Source of the DNA: DATDAW01 sp036524675
GTDB lineage: Bacteria > Verrucomicrobiota > Verrucomicrobiia > Chthoniobacterales > DASVRZ01
Length of the DNA: 40,504 bases
Assembly: GCA_036524675.1 (NCBI GenBank)
Contig: DATDBU010000163.1
Coordinates: forward strand, 1 to 40,504
Reading direction: 5' to 3'
The position numbers and the translations under genes are program-made. Positions within the stretch are counted from its first letter, which is position 1, and each line of letters begins with the position of its first letter. This document shows, in pieces, positions 6,530 through 15,073 of this stretch. The notes under the pieces were generated by a model. That model was not told the DNA's origin, did not search any database, and saw nothing but the letters and a program-made list of their open reading frames with translations.

Positions 6530-9480
6530 AAGTGTCCCCCCAGAAAAACTTCCTCCATCACGGCATGGCATTGATTATTACGCTGCTAGTTATCGTTATT
6601 CTTACGGTGTGCGCCACGGCCTTCATGCAAAGCATGTCTCTCGAGCGCCGAACCAGCCGCGCCTATCTCGACATCCTGCGCGCAGATGAAGCCGCGAAGG
6701 CGGCGCTTGAGCAAGCAATGGGAAAAATCGTGTCTCATTTACATCGCCCCGACATAGGGGGCGCCGCGTACACAATATGGGGCTATTACCCCAATGCCAC
6801 CTCGGACGCCTATTATTTGGCGATGACCGCCGGCCACCCTCCTGATTTACATCCCTCTGCGCCCTGGTTGTCTCCAAGCAATACGACGTGGTTGTCTTCC
6901 GATTCTGTTCAATATTCGGATCCTGCCAATCAGCAAATACCAACGGTGGTTCAGTTTGATCCCGATAATATCCCTGCAACCTCGGTAAATTTGAATGCCG
7001 GTAATCGATTCCGCGGGCTACCGTCCTCTTTATCGGCACCCTGGCAGGAAGTGATTCGGACAGAAACACAATCGACAGTTGGCATCGTTAGATTCGCATA
7101 CTGGATTGATGATGAGAGCTCGCGCATAAACACAGCCGTCGCTGGAAATATCGACGCGCCAGGTGAACAGCACTTGCGCATGTTCGGCGCCAGCGAAAAG
7201 GAAGTTCCGCTTTTCAACGTAACGGGACAAGAGTTGGCGGACATCGTCAATTCCCGTCGCCTCCTTTTGTCTCCATCTTCATTTCGGGAATTGGCGCAAG
7301 CAACGGGTCCGGCGGGAGATCTTCATTTTCTGACGACCTCTTTCAGCAGCGGACTTAATGTTATACAGAATGCGCCGGCGCCTACCGTCGGCAGCACTGT
7401 ACCCGACTACCCTTATCGGGGGAAGAGAAAAATGAACCTGAACTATACGGGCCATACGGACTCTTCTATGCCCGCAGAAGAGCGCGTGGCTCGCATATCA
7501 AACTGGATTGAAAATGGCGCGCCCACCTATTTCGCGAAAGGCGCGTCCAATTTTGCTAACAAGTCAGGAGATCTTGCTTCTGGCATTCGACGGGACATGC
7601 TTAAGACAATTGCTGCCTCTGTCATCGACTATATCGACAAAGATTACATACCGACACAACCCGCGCTGCCGTCGCCTTCGGATCTGCTAAATCCCATGCC
7701 CCCGGTACATCTAATCCGTGATGTACCTAGGCCTGCTTTTTTCGGCGCTGAACGTTGTCCCAGGATCAATGAGGTCCAAGTGGTCTTTAACTGCGACAAT
7801 GACACATACCTGGCAAATGCCGTCGTCGGCAGATCCTACAACTCAGGGCTATATACCTATACCATCCCTGTAACAAGGCGCTTCGAAATTTGGAATATGA
7901 ACGCAGAATCCATTCCAGAAGCCCACTACCAAATTCGCATGTATAACCAGCAAGTTATTTCCGCCGGTGCTTTTGGATTTGGAGGACAATCCATTCCGAC
8001 AGATACGGACGAAGTTCTTGATCTGGGAAATCTTTCATTTGGTCCCAACGAGATCAAAGTCCTTACCGTAGTGACGACATTTTCTTCCACGGGCCCCAAC
8101 TCGTTGGGGACAACCTGGGATGAATTCTGGAAGGGGCCCGACCACGAAACCTATCCGCCGGATCCTGGCACAAACAATGACGACGAACCGCGCGATCAGT
8201 ACAACAGAGCATGCGTCCTGTTTACGACCCGCAATGGAACGGATTATTGGATTTCCTCAACCAACTATATGCGGGCAGATGCGGGCAGCCACGCCACCTA
8301 CCCAGGCAGGACATCCGCCGGCCCCGGGAACGCAGGCAGCAGCCTTGGAAACTCCATCAACGATCCAAGAATGTCACCGCTACGCTCTTTCACGGACGGC
8401 ATCGCCATCAGTGCAAGTGGATATCAGAACGAACGGGACTGGGCGAGCAATCTACCAGGGACAGCCGGACAAGGGAGCGGCAGTGGAACGATCAATAATC
8501 AGTCCGGGGCGAGCAACTTTAACTTTCAGAATCTCGACTATTGGGACGCGCGCACGGAGTATAATCCTGCAACACCACGATTATTGCCCGAAGCAATCAC
8601 GACGGTTGCCAATGCCCGTTTCCGCAGCATCGGTGAACTTGGCAATATCTTCGACCCGAGCTGGTCGCATCCCCGTGGGAGGGAAACTGCCACCGCTGAT
8701 AAGGGTTACGCTTACGGGAGCGGTCTCCTTTCTCTTTTCCGCGGCGGGGCCAATCTTCGCATCGGCAGTCCAGATTCAAAAGCACCTTGGGCCGCCAACT
8801 CGTGGATCCTAACAGACCTGTTTGGCGCATCGGCAGATGTTTCCAAAGACATAGATCTTTATCTGCCGTTTCAATGGTCCGGAAAGATGAACATCAATGT
8901 TCCCAAAACCGTGATTGCGAACGGCGTAACCTTTTCGAACATCGAACTCCTGTTCAAGTTGCCCGGTTTAGCCTATGCGCCTCCGAGCGGTAAAGGGAAG
9001 GACTTTGACCCTGGCAAACTCATCGACCATATCCAAGCGCAGCGTTTAACAAAGAACGGAAGTGGAGGCATAGGGGGCCAGGTGACCAACTGGACGCACG
9101 CACGTCCCTTCTTTTCCACGGGTGAAATAAGCGAGGCACCGATTTGGAACGATGGCGCTTTGTACATTCCGGAAGAAACCGTTTCCGCAACGCCCATGGA
9201 TGCCCCGGCAAGTGACGGCATCTTGCGCGCAAATCGTTCTGATAGAGGGAGAAAGGAAATATTTAATCGGAGCGTGAACTTGTTGACGACCAATAGTGCA
9301 TCTTACCGCGTTTATGTGCTCGGGCAGTATTGTGAAGCGCCGACTGGCGATTCTAGTAAGATTAGCGTGCGCGCCACCGTGCCTCTGGAGGTATCAATTT
9401 CTGCAACGCCCGCGTTCGACCCGACTTCCGGAACCCTGCAAGGCATTATCACCAGGAAACTTTACCAGATTCATCCATGA
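6526..9480 (+). CDS. Large Verru_Chthon cassette protein A-like (GspK/PilX-like N-terminus)
   Basis: 984 residues from ATG 6526, which overlaps the previous stop as ATGA; a longer frame from 6361 only reads through the preceding gene. Residues 8-35 (NFLHHG, then MALIITLLVIVILTVCATAF) form a prepilin-like hydrophobic helix without Glu at +5, as in GspK/PilX minor pilins, followed by MSLERRTSRAYLDI and an Ala-rich helix typical of PilX-type N-termini. The remaining 900 residues are an extracytoplasmic, Asn/Ser/Thr/Tyr-rich region (for example YWIDDESSRIN, WILTDLFGA) with no catalytic motif I recognise. Lack of the +5 Glu suggests it caps the pseudopilus tip, as GspK does. Its stop overlaps the fifth gene by ATGA. 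Confidence 0.85.
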   Translation: MKVSPQKNFLHHGMALIITLLVIVILTVCATAFMQSMSLERRTSRAYLDILRADEAAKAALEQAMGKIVSHLHRPDIGGAAYTIWGYYPNATSDAYYLAMTAGHPPDLHPSAPWLSPSNTTWLSSDSVQYSDPANQQIPTVVQFDPDNIPATSVNLNAGNRFRGLPSSLSAPWQEVIRTETQSTVGIVRFAYWIDDESSRINTAVAGNIDAPGEQHLRMFGASEKEVPLFNVTGQELADIVNSRRLLLSPSSFRELAQATGPAGDLHFLTTSFSSGLNVIQNAPAPTVGSTVPDYPYRGKRKMNLNYTGHTDSSMPAEERVARISNWIENGAPTYFAKGASNFANKSGDLASGIRRDMLKTIAASVIDYIDKDYIPTQPALPSPSDLLNPMPPVHLIRDVPRPAFFGAERCPRINEVQVVFNCDNDTYLANAVVGRSYNSGLYTYTIPVTRRFEIWNMNAESIPEAHYQIRMYNQQVISAGAFGFGGQSIPTDTDEVLDLGNLSFGPNEIKVLTVVTTFSSTGPNSLGTTWDEFWKGPDHETYPPDPGTNNDDEPRDQYNRACVLFTTRNGTDYWISSTNYMRADAGSHATYPGRTSAGPGNAGSSLGNSINDPRMSPLRSFTDGIAISASGYQNERDWASNLPGTAGQGSGSGTINNQSGASNFNFQNLDYWDARTEYNPATPRLLPEAITTVANARFRSIGELGNIFDPSWSHPRGRETATADKGYAYGSGLLSLFRGGANLRIGSPDSKAPWAANSWILTDLFGASADVSKDIDLYLPFQWSGKMNINVPKTVIANGVTFSNIELLFKLPGLAYAPPSGKGKDFDPGKLIDHIQAQRLTKNGSGGIGGQVTNWTHARPFFSTGEISEAPIWNDGALYIPEETVSATPMDAPASDGILRANRSDRGRKEIFNRSVNLLTTNSASYRVYVLGQYCEAPTGDSSKISVRATVPLEVSISATPAFDPTSGTLQGIITRKLYQIHP

Positions 9481-10193
9481 AGCGGCTAATCTTGCTGGTC
9501 GTCCTGGTCGTGTTATTCGCGGACAATCTTACCGGGAAACTCAACCCTTCCGAGATAGAATGGGCAGCCGTGAAATCAAGCGTTCGCTGGTTGAATTTCT
9601 ATCAGGGAAGATCTCTTCTGACATTCGTGGTCGACGAATTTCCTGCCCTGCGGGGACTTCCGCCTGGCGGCTACTATCCTCCAACGAAATTTCCTCCTGG
9701 CAACTTCGCCTGCTGTTTGGTAGCCCCGACGAGCCAACAGGCCTTGGGAAAAATGGCTATTGATGTTAGGGACAATGTTCAGTATTGCCTGGTCACATTT
9801 GGACCTCCGGAAAAGACGCCTTCGACGATTTTTATCCCCGAAGCGCCAATCACGAGTAGCCAGCGTGACTCCCGGATCACGATTTATAACATGATACCAG
9901 ACACGTCCTTACTCTGGCCTGTAAAGAATGGTGAGTTAGAAGTCATAGCCGTTGGCAAAGCCAGGCAAGCGACATTCACTCCGCACATCGGATTCGCACA
10001 CACTGTCAGGGTGACTATGAAAGACGGCAAAAAACAGGTTCTTTCAATTTCCATTCCTCCTTCGACGACCGCGGCCAGCTGGATCGCATTCTGCCATGAC
10101 AATGCGAAAGATGGACGAATAGCCGTTTCCTACATCCGGGAAGGATCGACCGTTTACATTTCCGGCGTAGCTGATACGGGTTCCGTGGATTGA
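9477..10193 (+). CDS. Exported protein of unknown function, fifth gene of the pseudopilin cassette
   Basis: 238 residues. ATG 9477 overlaps the cassette A stop (ATGA). The N-terminus is a signal peptide or anchor (KRLILLVVLVVLFADNL) with no lipobox. The rest is beta-strand rich with aromatic patches (PPGGYYPPTKFPPGNF) and three Cys residues (two adjacent, ACC, and one in FCHDN). No domain is recognised. Overlap with cassette A implies co-translation and a role in the same envelope system, for example as cargo or an accessory subunit; that is an inference. It ends 42 bp from the convergent kinase-like gene. Confidence 0.7.
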   Translation: MKRLILLVVLVVLFADNLTGKLNPSEIEWAAVKSSVRWLNFYQGRSLLTFVVDEFPALRGLPPGGYYPPTKFPPGNFACCLVAPTSQQALGKMAIDVRDNVQYCLVTFGPPEKTPSTIFIPEAPITSSQRDSRITIYNMIPDTSLLWPVKNGELEVIAVGKARQATFTPHIGFAHTVRVTMKDGKKQVLSISIPPSTTAASWIAFCHDNAKDGRIAVSYIREGSTVYISGVADTGSVD

Positions 10194-10234
10194 CGATTAA
10201 TCGATACTAATTCGTGAGGAGAAATCCGCGTAAT

Positions 10235-11854
10235 TTACTTTTTCAACCCGCCAAGCGCCTCCTTGGCTTGTTCCGAATCGGGTTTGAGTTTAAGCACGGT
10301 TTCAAAATCCTGCCTGGCGCCACTGGTATTTCCAAGTGCCAGTGAGGCCTGCGCTCGTCCGAGAAGAGCAGTCACCCGGTTGGCATCTAGCATTAGGGCT
10401 TTGCTAAAATCCGTGATTGCCGCTTCGGGCCGTTTGGCGTCGAGAAGGGCATAACCCCGTGCCTCGAGCAGTTCGTGCCAATCAGGCTGCAGCGCAATAG
10501 CTAGATCGTAACTCGCAATTGCCGATTGGAGATCGCCTCGAGCGAAAGCTGCCTTTCCATGTTCAAAGAAGTTCCTGGCGCCATTGCTAATCACGAGCGG
10601 TTTGAGAGGCAATGAAGTCGTCTTTGCCATTGCGCCGTTCCCGGCCTGGATCTCATTGCCAGGATCCAGGCGGGCTTCGCGTTGATCCTTCTCATTTTTT
10701 TTGGCATCGAGCCGTGCATATTCAATCTGTTCGGCAAGCACATTTTGCGGAGCCAACTCCCCGTCCGCATCGTGTTGCTGATTCACGATCCGATAAATAA
10801 TCAAAGGCAATGCTACCAGACATGCAGCCAACAAGATCTTCGTGATAAGCGCATTTCGTGCTTTGCGACGTCGCGAGCCTTTAGCCATGATCAACCGCTG
10901 CCGGCGGTTAGCTCCGCCCCTTGGGCGAACCATTTTCTCCTCGCCAATTTGTTGGTAGAGCTCCTGCGGAGCGACGTCCTGCATCAGCGCGACAATGGAA
11001 ACAGGGCGCTCGGCCGGCAGCGGTGACAACGCAGCCAAAATAGCGTTACGCCACGCGTTCGCGCCTGCAGCGTCCAACGCAGCGGCATTTTCACCAGCAG
11101 ACTCGCGCGGCTGCCGGGCGGGATTCCTGCCAGTCAACAATTGAAACGTGAACACCCCAAATGCATAGACATCGTCGGCAAACGAGGGCTGGCTCCCGTT
11201 GAGCCGTTCCGGACTCACACAAGCAAGCTTCATTTGAATTTCGGCCTCGTTCGCAGCAGCAGGGGCCCCCGCAATGGGTGGGTGAAACCCAAAGTCGCAG
11301 ACCTTTGCGTCTCCCACGGGGTTCACGAGCACGTTGAAGGCATTCAGGTTCCCGTGGACAATCTTTGCGCCGGTATGCGCGGCGACCATAGCCAACCCGA
11401 CCTGAACGAGCCATTTACGCGCTTCCTCAAAGTTGAATCGTCCCTCAGGTCGTTGCCGAAGCAACTGCGCGAAGGTTGGTCCATCGACGAACGCCCCGGC
11501 GATGGCGACGTATCCCATTTCGCTGTAAAACTCCAGAGGCATCACCGTGTTCGGATGATTGACAATGCGTTGGCGCCGGAGCAATTCGCGCCAAAGGCGT
11601 CGTTCTTCTTCGGTTGCCTCGTGCGCGTCGGTCCGGAAGACTTTCAGAGCGATTTGTCTGCGATATCGCGGGTCATTCGCCAGCCAGACCGTACTGCAAC
11701 GGCCTTCGCCAAGCTTTCGTAGCAGCTGCAAACGACCAAAAACCGTCGCCCCCTCAGAAAAAACCATTGCACCTGTTGCAGGTTGCGTCTGTTCCAGGAC
11801 AGGAACAAAATGGTGTGTCGGAGATGTTTGATCCATTTGCCGATGGCGTCCCAT
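10235..11854 (-). CDS. Membrane-anchored Ser/Thr kinase-fold protein with TPR domain, probable pseudokinase
   Basis: 539 residues. The kinase fold spans about 35-300: glycine loop GEGRCSTVW, VAIK-type lysine K71 (IALKVF), helix-C Glu near residue 90, DFG at 187-189, SPE in place of APE, and DDVYAFGV. The catalytic loop, normally HRDLKPxN, reads HGNLNAFN (167-174): the catalytic Asp is Asn and the following Lys is Asn, while the metal-binding Asn174 is kept. This predicts nucleotide binding with little or no phosphotransfer. A membrane helix lies near 336-354 (LITKILLAACLVALPLIIY), then TPR repeats from about 420 (ARGDLQSAIASYDLAIALQP and two more), exposed outside the membrane. It is convergent with the pseudopilin cassette; a scaffold role there is speculative. 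The start could instead be the internal ATG at 11836. Confidence 0.88.
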   Translation of the reverse strand: MGRHRQMDQTSPTHHFVPVLEQTQPATGAMVFSEGATVFGRLQLLRKLGEGRCSTVWLANDPRYRRQIALKVFRTDAHEATEEERRLWRELLRRQRIVNHPNTVMPLEFYSEMGYVAIAGAFVDGPTFAQLLRQRPEGRFNFEEARKWLVQVGLAMVAAHTGAKIVHGNLNAFNVLVNPVGDAKVCDFGFHPPIAGAPAAANEAEIQMKLACVSPERLNGSQPSFADDVYAFGVFTFQLLTGRNPARQPRESAGENAAALDAAGANAWRNAILAALSPLPAERPVSIVALMQDVAPQELYQQIGEEKMVRPRGGANRRQRLIMAKGSRRRKARNALITKILLAACLVALPLIIYRIVNQQHDADGELAPQNVLAEQIEYARLDAKKNEKDQREARLDPGNEIQAGNGAMAKTTSLPLKPLVISNGARNFFEHGKAAFARGDLQSAIASYDLAIALQPDWHELLEARGYALLDAKRPEAAITDFSKALMLDANRVTALLGRAQASLALGNTSGARQDFETVLKLKPDSEQAKEALGGLKK

Positions 11855-11954
11855 CCCACCTACCGTCTTGCCTGACGGGTGTCAATTCAGCGGTAGTTCA
11901 GCGGTCTCTTGCAAAAAAACGGCAGGGACCTATTCTGCCCGGCAGATTTGAAAC

Positions 11955-13046
11955 ATGGCTGCCAATTTGCTCGATTCTTCGGTTATTGACCGTGTCCTGG
12001 ACGGCGAACGGATTTCCGCCAACGACGCTCACGAACTTTATCACCTCCCCCTGGCAGAATTGGGCTGGCTCGCGGACGAACGCCGCAAGCAACGAAAGGC
12101 TCATGCCTACGGCGGACGCGGCAACGAAATCGTCACTTACATCATCGACCGCAACATCAACTACACGAACGTCTGCAACGTTTACTGCAAATTCTGCGCG
12201 TTCTATCGCACGGAGAAGGATGCAGATCACTACGTCCTCAGCCATGAAGAGCTCGACCAAAAAATCGAAGAGCTCAGCGCGATCGGCGGCGTCCAGATTT
12301 TGATGCAGGGAGGGCATCATCCCGGGCTCGCAATCGATCATTACCTCTCGATGCTCAATCACATTCGGGAAAAATTTCCCCACATCAACATCCACGCCTT
12401 CAGTCCGCCCGAATTTAATCACTTTTCACAGGTGTTCGGGATGCCGTTGCGCGAGATCATTTCCAGATTCAAAGACGCCGGCTTGGGCAGCATCCCAGGC
12501 GGCGGCGGCGAGATCCTCGTGGATCGCGTCCGAAATCGTATCGCACCACTCAAATGCAATTCAGATCAATGGCTCGAAGTGATGGCTATCGCTCACGAAC
12601 TCGGTCTGAACACCAGTGCGACGATGATGTTCGGTCACGTGGAGACCCTGGACGAACGGATCCAACATCTACAACGGCTTCGCGATCAACAAGATGCAAC
12701 AGGAGGTTTTACGGCGTTCATCTGCTGGACCTTTCAGCCCGACAACACAAAATTGCGCGCCGAACCGGTCGGAAGTGCAGAATATTTGCGGACGCAGGCC
12801 CTGAGCCGCATCTTCCTCGATAATTTTGACAACGTCCAAAGCAGTTGGGTAACACAAGGTCCGAAAATCGGCCAGATCGCATTGAAATACGGCGCCAATG
12901 ATTTCGGCTCTGTAATGATGGAGGAAAACGTCGTCAGCAAAGCCGGCACGAGCTACCGCCTGGCCGTGGATGAAATTCGCCATTTGGTTTCCGAAGCTGG
13001 CTACGAAGCCCGAGCCCGCAACAACTGGTATCAGCTGCTGAACTAG
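11955..13046 (+). CDS. mqnC: Dehypoxanthine futalosine cyclase, radical SAM (menaquinone pathway)
   Basis: 363 residues. MqnC converts dehypoxanthine futalosine to cyclic dehypoxanthine futalosine, a middle step of the futalosine route to menaquinone. The radical SAM cluster motif CNVYCKFC (C74, C78, C81) sits in the MqnC-typical context NYTNVCNVYCKFCAFYR. Other signatures are IQILMQGGHHPGL-like (here VQILMQGGHHP), SIPGGGGEIL and GFTAFICWTFQPDNT. The related MqnE has different context around the cysteines. It stands alone, with no other mqn gene in the window. Its stop overlaps the convergent gluQRS end by 4 nt. The organism probably makes menaquinone by this route and respires with it. Confidence 0.95.
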   Translation: MAANLLDSSVIDRVLDGERISANDAHELYHLPLAELGWLADERRKQRKAHAYGGRGNEIVTYIIDRNINYTNVCNVYCKFCAFYRTEKDADHYVLSHEELDQKIEELSAIGGVQILMQGGHHPGLAIDHYLSMLNHIREKFPHINIHAFSPPEFNHFSQVFGMPLREIISRFKDAGLGSIPGGGGEILVDRVRNRIAPLKCNSDQWLEVMAIAHELGLNTSATMMFGHVETLDERIQHLQRLRDQQDATGGFTAFICWTFQPDNTKLRAEPVGSAEYLRTQALSRIFLDNFDNVQSSWVTQGPKIGQIALKYGANDFGSVMMEENVVSKAGTSYRLAVDEIRHLVSEAGYEARARNNWYQLLN

Positions 13047-13825
13047 GCCAAGCCTTGCGGGGATGGGCTTGATGTCCAGCGTGCAGCTCCGTCCCGTTTC
13101 GCCAATCGCCGCCCATTTTCATCTAAAACGAGGGGGCAATGAAAAAAATCCGGCACCGGTCGCCCCAGTGCCCGATAAAGAAGCAACTGCCGGAATGTTG
13201 ATTCCAGGAGATCTTCGCCACGAACGACTTCCGTGATTCCCATCGCGATGTCGTCCGCCACCACGGCAAGCTGATATGACGGAACCCCATCCTTGCGCCA
13301 CACGAGAAAATCGCCAAAATCGACGCCGGCGATCGCCGTCTGCCGGCCGAGACGCCCATCGACAAACTCCAGCGTTTCCCCTGGTGGGACGCGAAAGCGC
13401 CAGTTCACACCGCCAGGCAGCTCATTCTTAGGCACCGTTCCAGCTGGCGTCCTGCATGTTCCTGGATAAAGCGGCTCTTCCTCACCTGCGTGCGGTGCGG
13501 CAACAGCCCGGTGCACATCCTTACGCGAGCATGTACACGGATAAATCCATCCGCCATCGCGCAACATTCTCCATTCCGGCAAAAAGTCCCGTTGGCTTTG
13601 AAAAAATGGACCTTCGTCCCAGTCCAATTTTGCGGCTTTCAGATCCAGGAGCATCGCCTCGACGAAGGCTGGCTTGCAGCGTTCCCGGTCCAGGTCTTCC
13701 ACGCGCAGGACGAGTGTGCCGGCATTTTCCCGGGCTCGCTCGTAGGCCAAACGGAAAGTGGCCATATGCCCAGCGTGTAAATAACCCGTCGGCGACGGAG
13801 CCAAACGTCCGCGATAGCCCATCAT
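13043..13825 (-). CDS. gluQ: Glutamyl-Q tRNA(Asp) synthetase
   Basis: 260 residues from ATG 13825 (a second ATG follows at once at 13822, and a longer in-frame ATG at 13885 would overlap the divergent SDR gene). GluQ-RS attaches glutamate to the queuosine base of tRNA(Asp). Signatures: YRGRLAPSPTGYLHAGH containing the HIGH-class motif, RVEDLDRERCKP, the zinc-site cysteines (YPCTCSRKD and LYPGTC), and the KMSKS-class RLAKRD. It lacks the anticodon-binding domain of full glutamyl-tRNA synthetases, as expected. It ends only about 14 residues after RLAKRD with a poorly conserved tail that overlaps mqnC's end, so its last residues may be shortened. Confidence 0.93.
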   Translation of the reverse strand: MMGYRGRLAPSPTGYLHAGHMATFRLAYERARENAGTLVLRVEDLDRERCKPAFVEAMLLDLKAAKLDWDEGPFFQSQRDFLPEWRMLRDGGWIYPCTCSRKDVHRAVAAPHAGEEEPLYPGTCRTPAGTVPKNELPGGVNWRFRVPPGETLEFVDGRLGRQTAIAGVDFGDFLVWRKDGVPSYQLAVVADDIAMGITEVVRGEDLLESTFRQLLLYRALGRPVPDFFHCPLVLDENGRRLAKRDGAARWTSSPSPQGLA

Positions 13826-13898
13826 CTCCCCAATTGTAGATTTTCTCGCCAGAATTTCATTCCAAAACCCGCCAGTGCCGTGCATCTTCGAGCTTCGT

Positions 13899-14732
13899 AT
13901 GGGCCTGGATTATTTCACTGATTGCACAGTCCTTATCACTGGCGCTTCCTCCGGCATCGGACGCGAATTTGCTCTGCAACTCGCGCCCTATGCGGCAAAC
14001 ATCATCCTTGCTGCACGGCGGCTCGATCGACTCGACACCCTGAAAACCGAAATCCAAGCGCTGTATCCGGAGGTGAACATCTTCCCCTACGGTATCGATC
14101 TCGCCGACGAAACAGCTCTCGACACGTTCGTCGGCTGGCTCAATGAAACCGGCTTGGTTGTCGATTTCCTCATCAACAATGCGGGCCTTGGCGATCACGG
14201 CCCCTTCGAAGAAAGCGACTGGCTACGGGTCCGTCAAATGCTCGATGTGAACATTATGGCTCTAACCAAGCTCACACATCGGCTCCTGCCGGGAATGAAA
14301 CGCAATGAAGGCGGAGCGATTCTCAACGTAAGCTCCGTGGCCGGTTTCTTGCCCGTGCCTTACATGGCGGTTTACGCGGCATCAAAGGCCTATGTGACCA
14401 GTTTTTCCGAGGGATTGCGTGCCGAACTCCGCGGAACTGACGTGTCAGTCACCGCAGTCTGTCCGGGCCCCGTCCCAACCGAGTTCGGAAAACAAGCCGC
14501 GCGCGAACCGGACGACACGCCATTCGATGTCAAGGCGCCGGAAATTTTTCAGATCGATCCACAAACCGTTGTATTTCAGGGTCTTAATGCCGTCGCCAAA
14601 GACCGTGCACGCGTCGTTCCCGGTTTGAACATGTTCCTTGCCACAGTCCTGATCGGTCTGATTCCCTTCACTATCATTCGCTTTTTTCTTAATGCACGGG
14701 CCCGCGAAATACGCGAGAACCAGGACGTATGA
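13899..14732 (+). CDS. Short-chain dehydrogenase (DltE/YqjQ-like) with C-terminal membrane helix
   Basis: 277 residues from ATG 13899; an ATG at 13875 would add eight residues of no family character. It is a classical SDR: nucleotide loop TGASSGIG, LINNAGLG, catalytic Ser in NVSSVAGF, YAASK with the Tyr and Lys, and PGPV after them. The C-terminus carries a hydrophobic segment (FLATVLIGLIPFTIIRFFL) and a basic end, suggesting membrane attachment. The substrate is not predictable; close relatives act on lipid- or sugar-linked ketones. Its TGA overlaps the ATG of the TMEM14-like gene (ATGA), so the two are co-expressed. Confidence 0.9.
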   Translation: MGLDYFTDCTVLITGASSGIGREFALQLAPYAANIILAARRLDRLDTLKTEIQALYPEVNIFPYGIDLADETALDTFVGWLNETGLVVDFLINNAGLGDHGPFEESDWLRVRQMLDVNIMALTKLTHRLLPGMKRNEGGAILNVSSVAGFLPVPYMAVYAASKAYVTSFSEGLRAELRGTDVSVTAVCPGPVPTEFGKQAAREPDDTPFDVKAPEIFQIDPQTVVFQGLNAVAKDRARVVPGLNMFLATVLIGLIPFTIIRFFLNARAREIRENQDV

Positions 14733-15058
14733 TCGATATTACCAAGATTTACTATTTCGTTTTCGGCGTCATCACATTCCTGGGCGGCATCATGGGCTTC
14801 GTGAAAGCAGGCAGCAAGGCTTCGCTTATTTCCGGTTCAATCGCCGGAGGTCTTCTAGCCGCGGCTGGCGTATTGCTGATTACCCTCCGAGATAAACCTC
14901 ACGTGGGTCTCGGTGTAGGAATCGTCATCACATTGGCGCTGCTTAGCCGGTTTCTTCCTCAATTTTTGAATACGCACAAATTCATGCCCGCCGGCATGAT
15001 CACCGTCCTCGGCATCGTCAGCCTCATTCTTTCGGTGCTGGCGGTCGTGAAACGCTAG
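14729..15058 (+). CDS. TMEM14-family small membrane protein
   Basis: 109 residues with four predicted membrane segments, starting IYYFVFGVITFLGGIMGF and containing the glycine-rich KAGSKASLISGSIAGGLL pattern that defines the TMEM14/UPF0136 family. The C-terminal half has FMPAGMITVLGIVSLIL. Family members are found in plastids, mitochondria and bacteria, and plant relatives are implicated in fatty-acid export; the bacterial role is not established. It is translationally coupled to the preceding SDR (ATGA overlap), which supports a lipid-related role, though that is inference. The next gene begins 15 nt downstream. Confidence 0.88.
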   Translation: MIDITKIYYFVFGVITFLGGIMGFVKAGSKASLISGSIAGGLLAAAGVLLITLRDKPHVGLGVGIVITLALLSRFLPQFLNTHKFMPAGMITVLGIVSLILSVLAVVKR

Positions 15059-15073
15059 AACTTTCAATACCCA

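Noticed and set aside
8120..8812. A 230-codon frame within the cassette A gene
   Set aside because: It is a +1 shadow of the large cassette gene.
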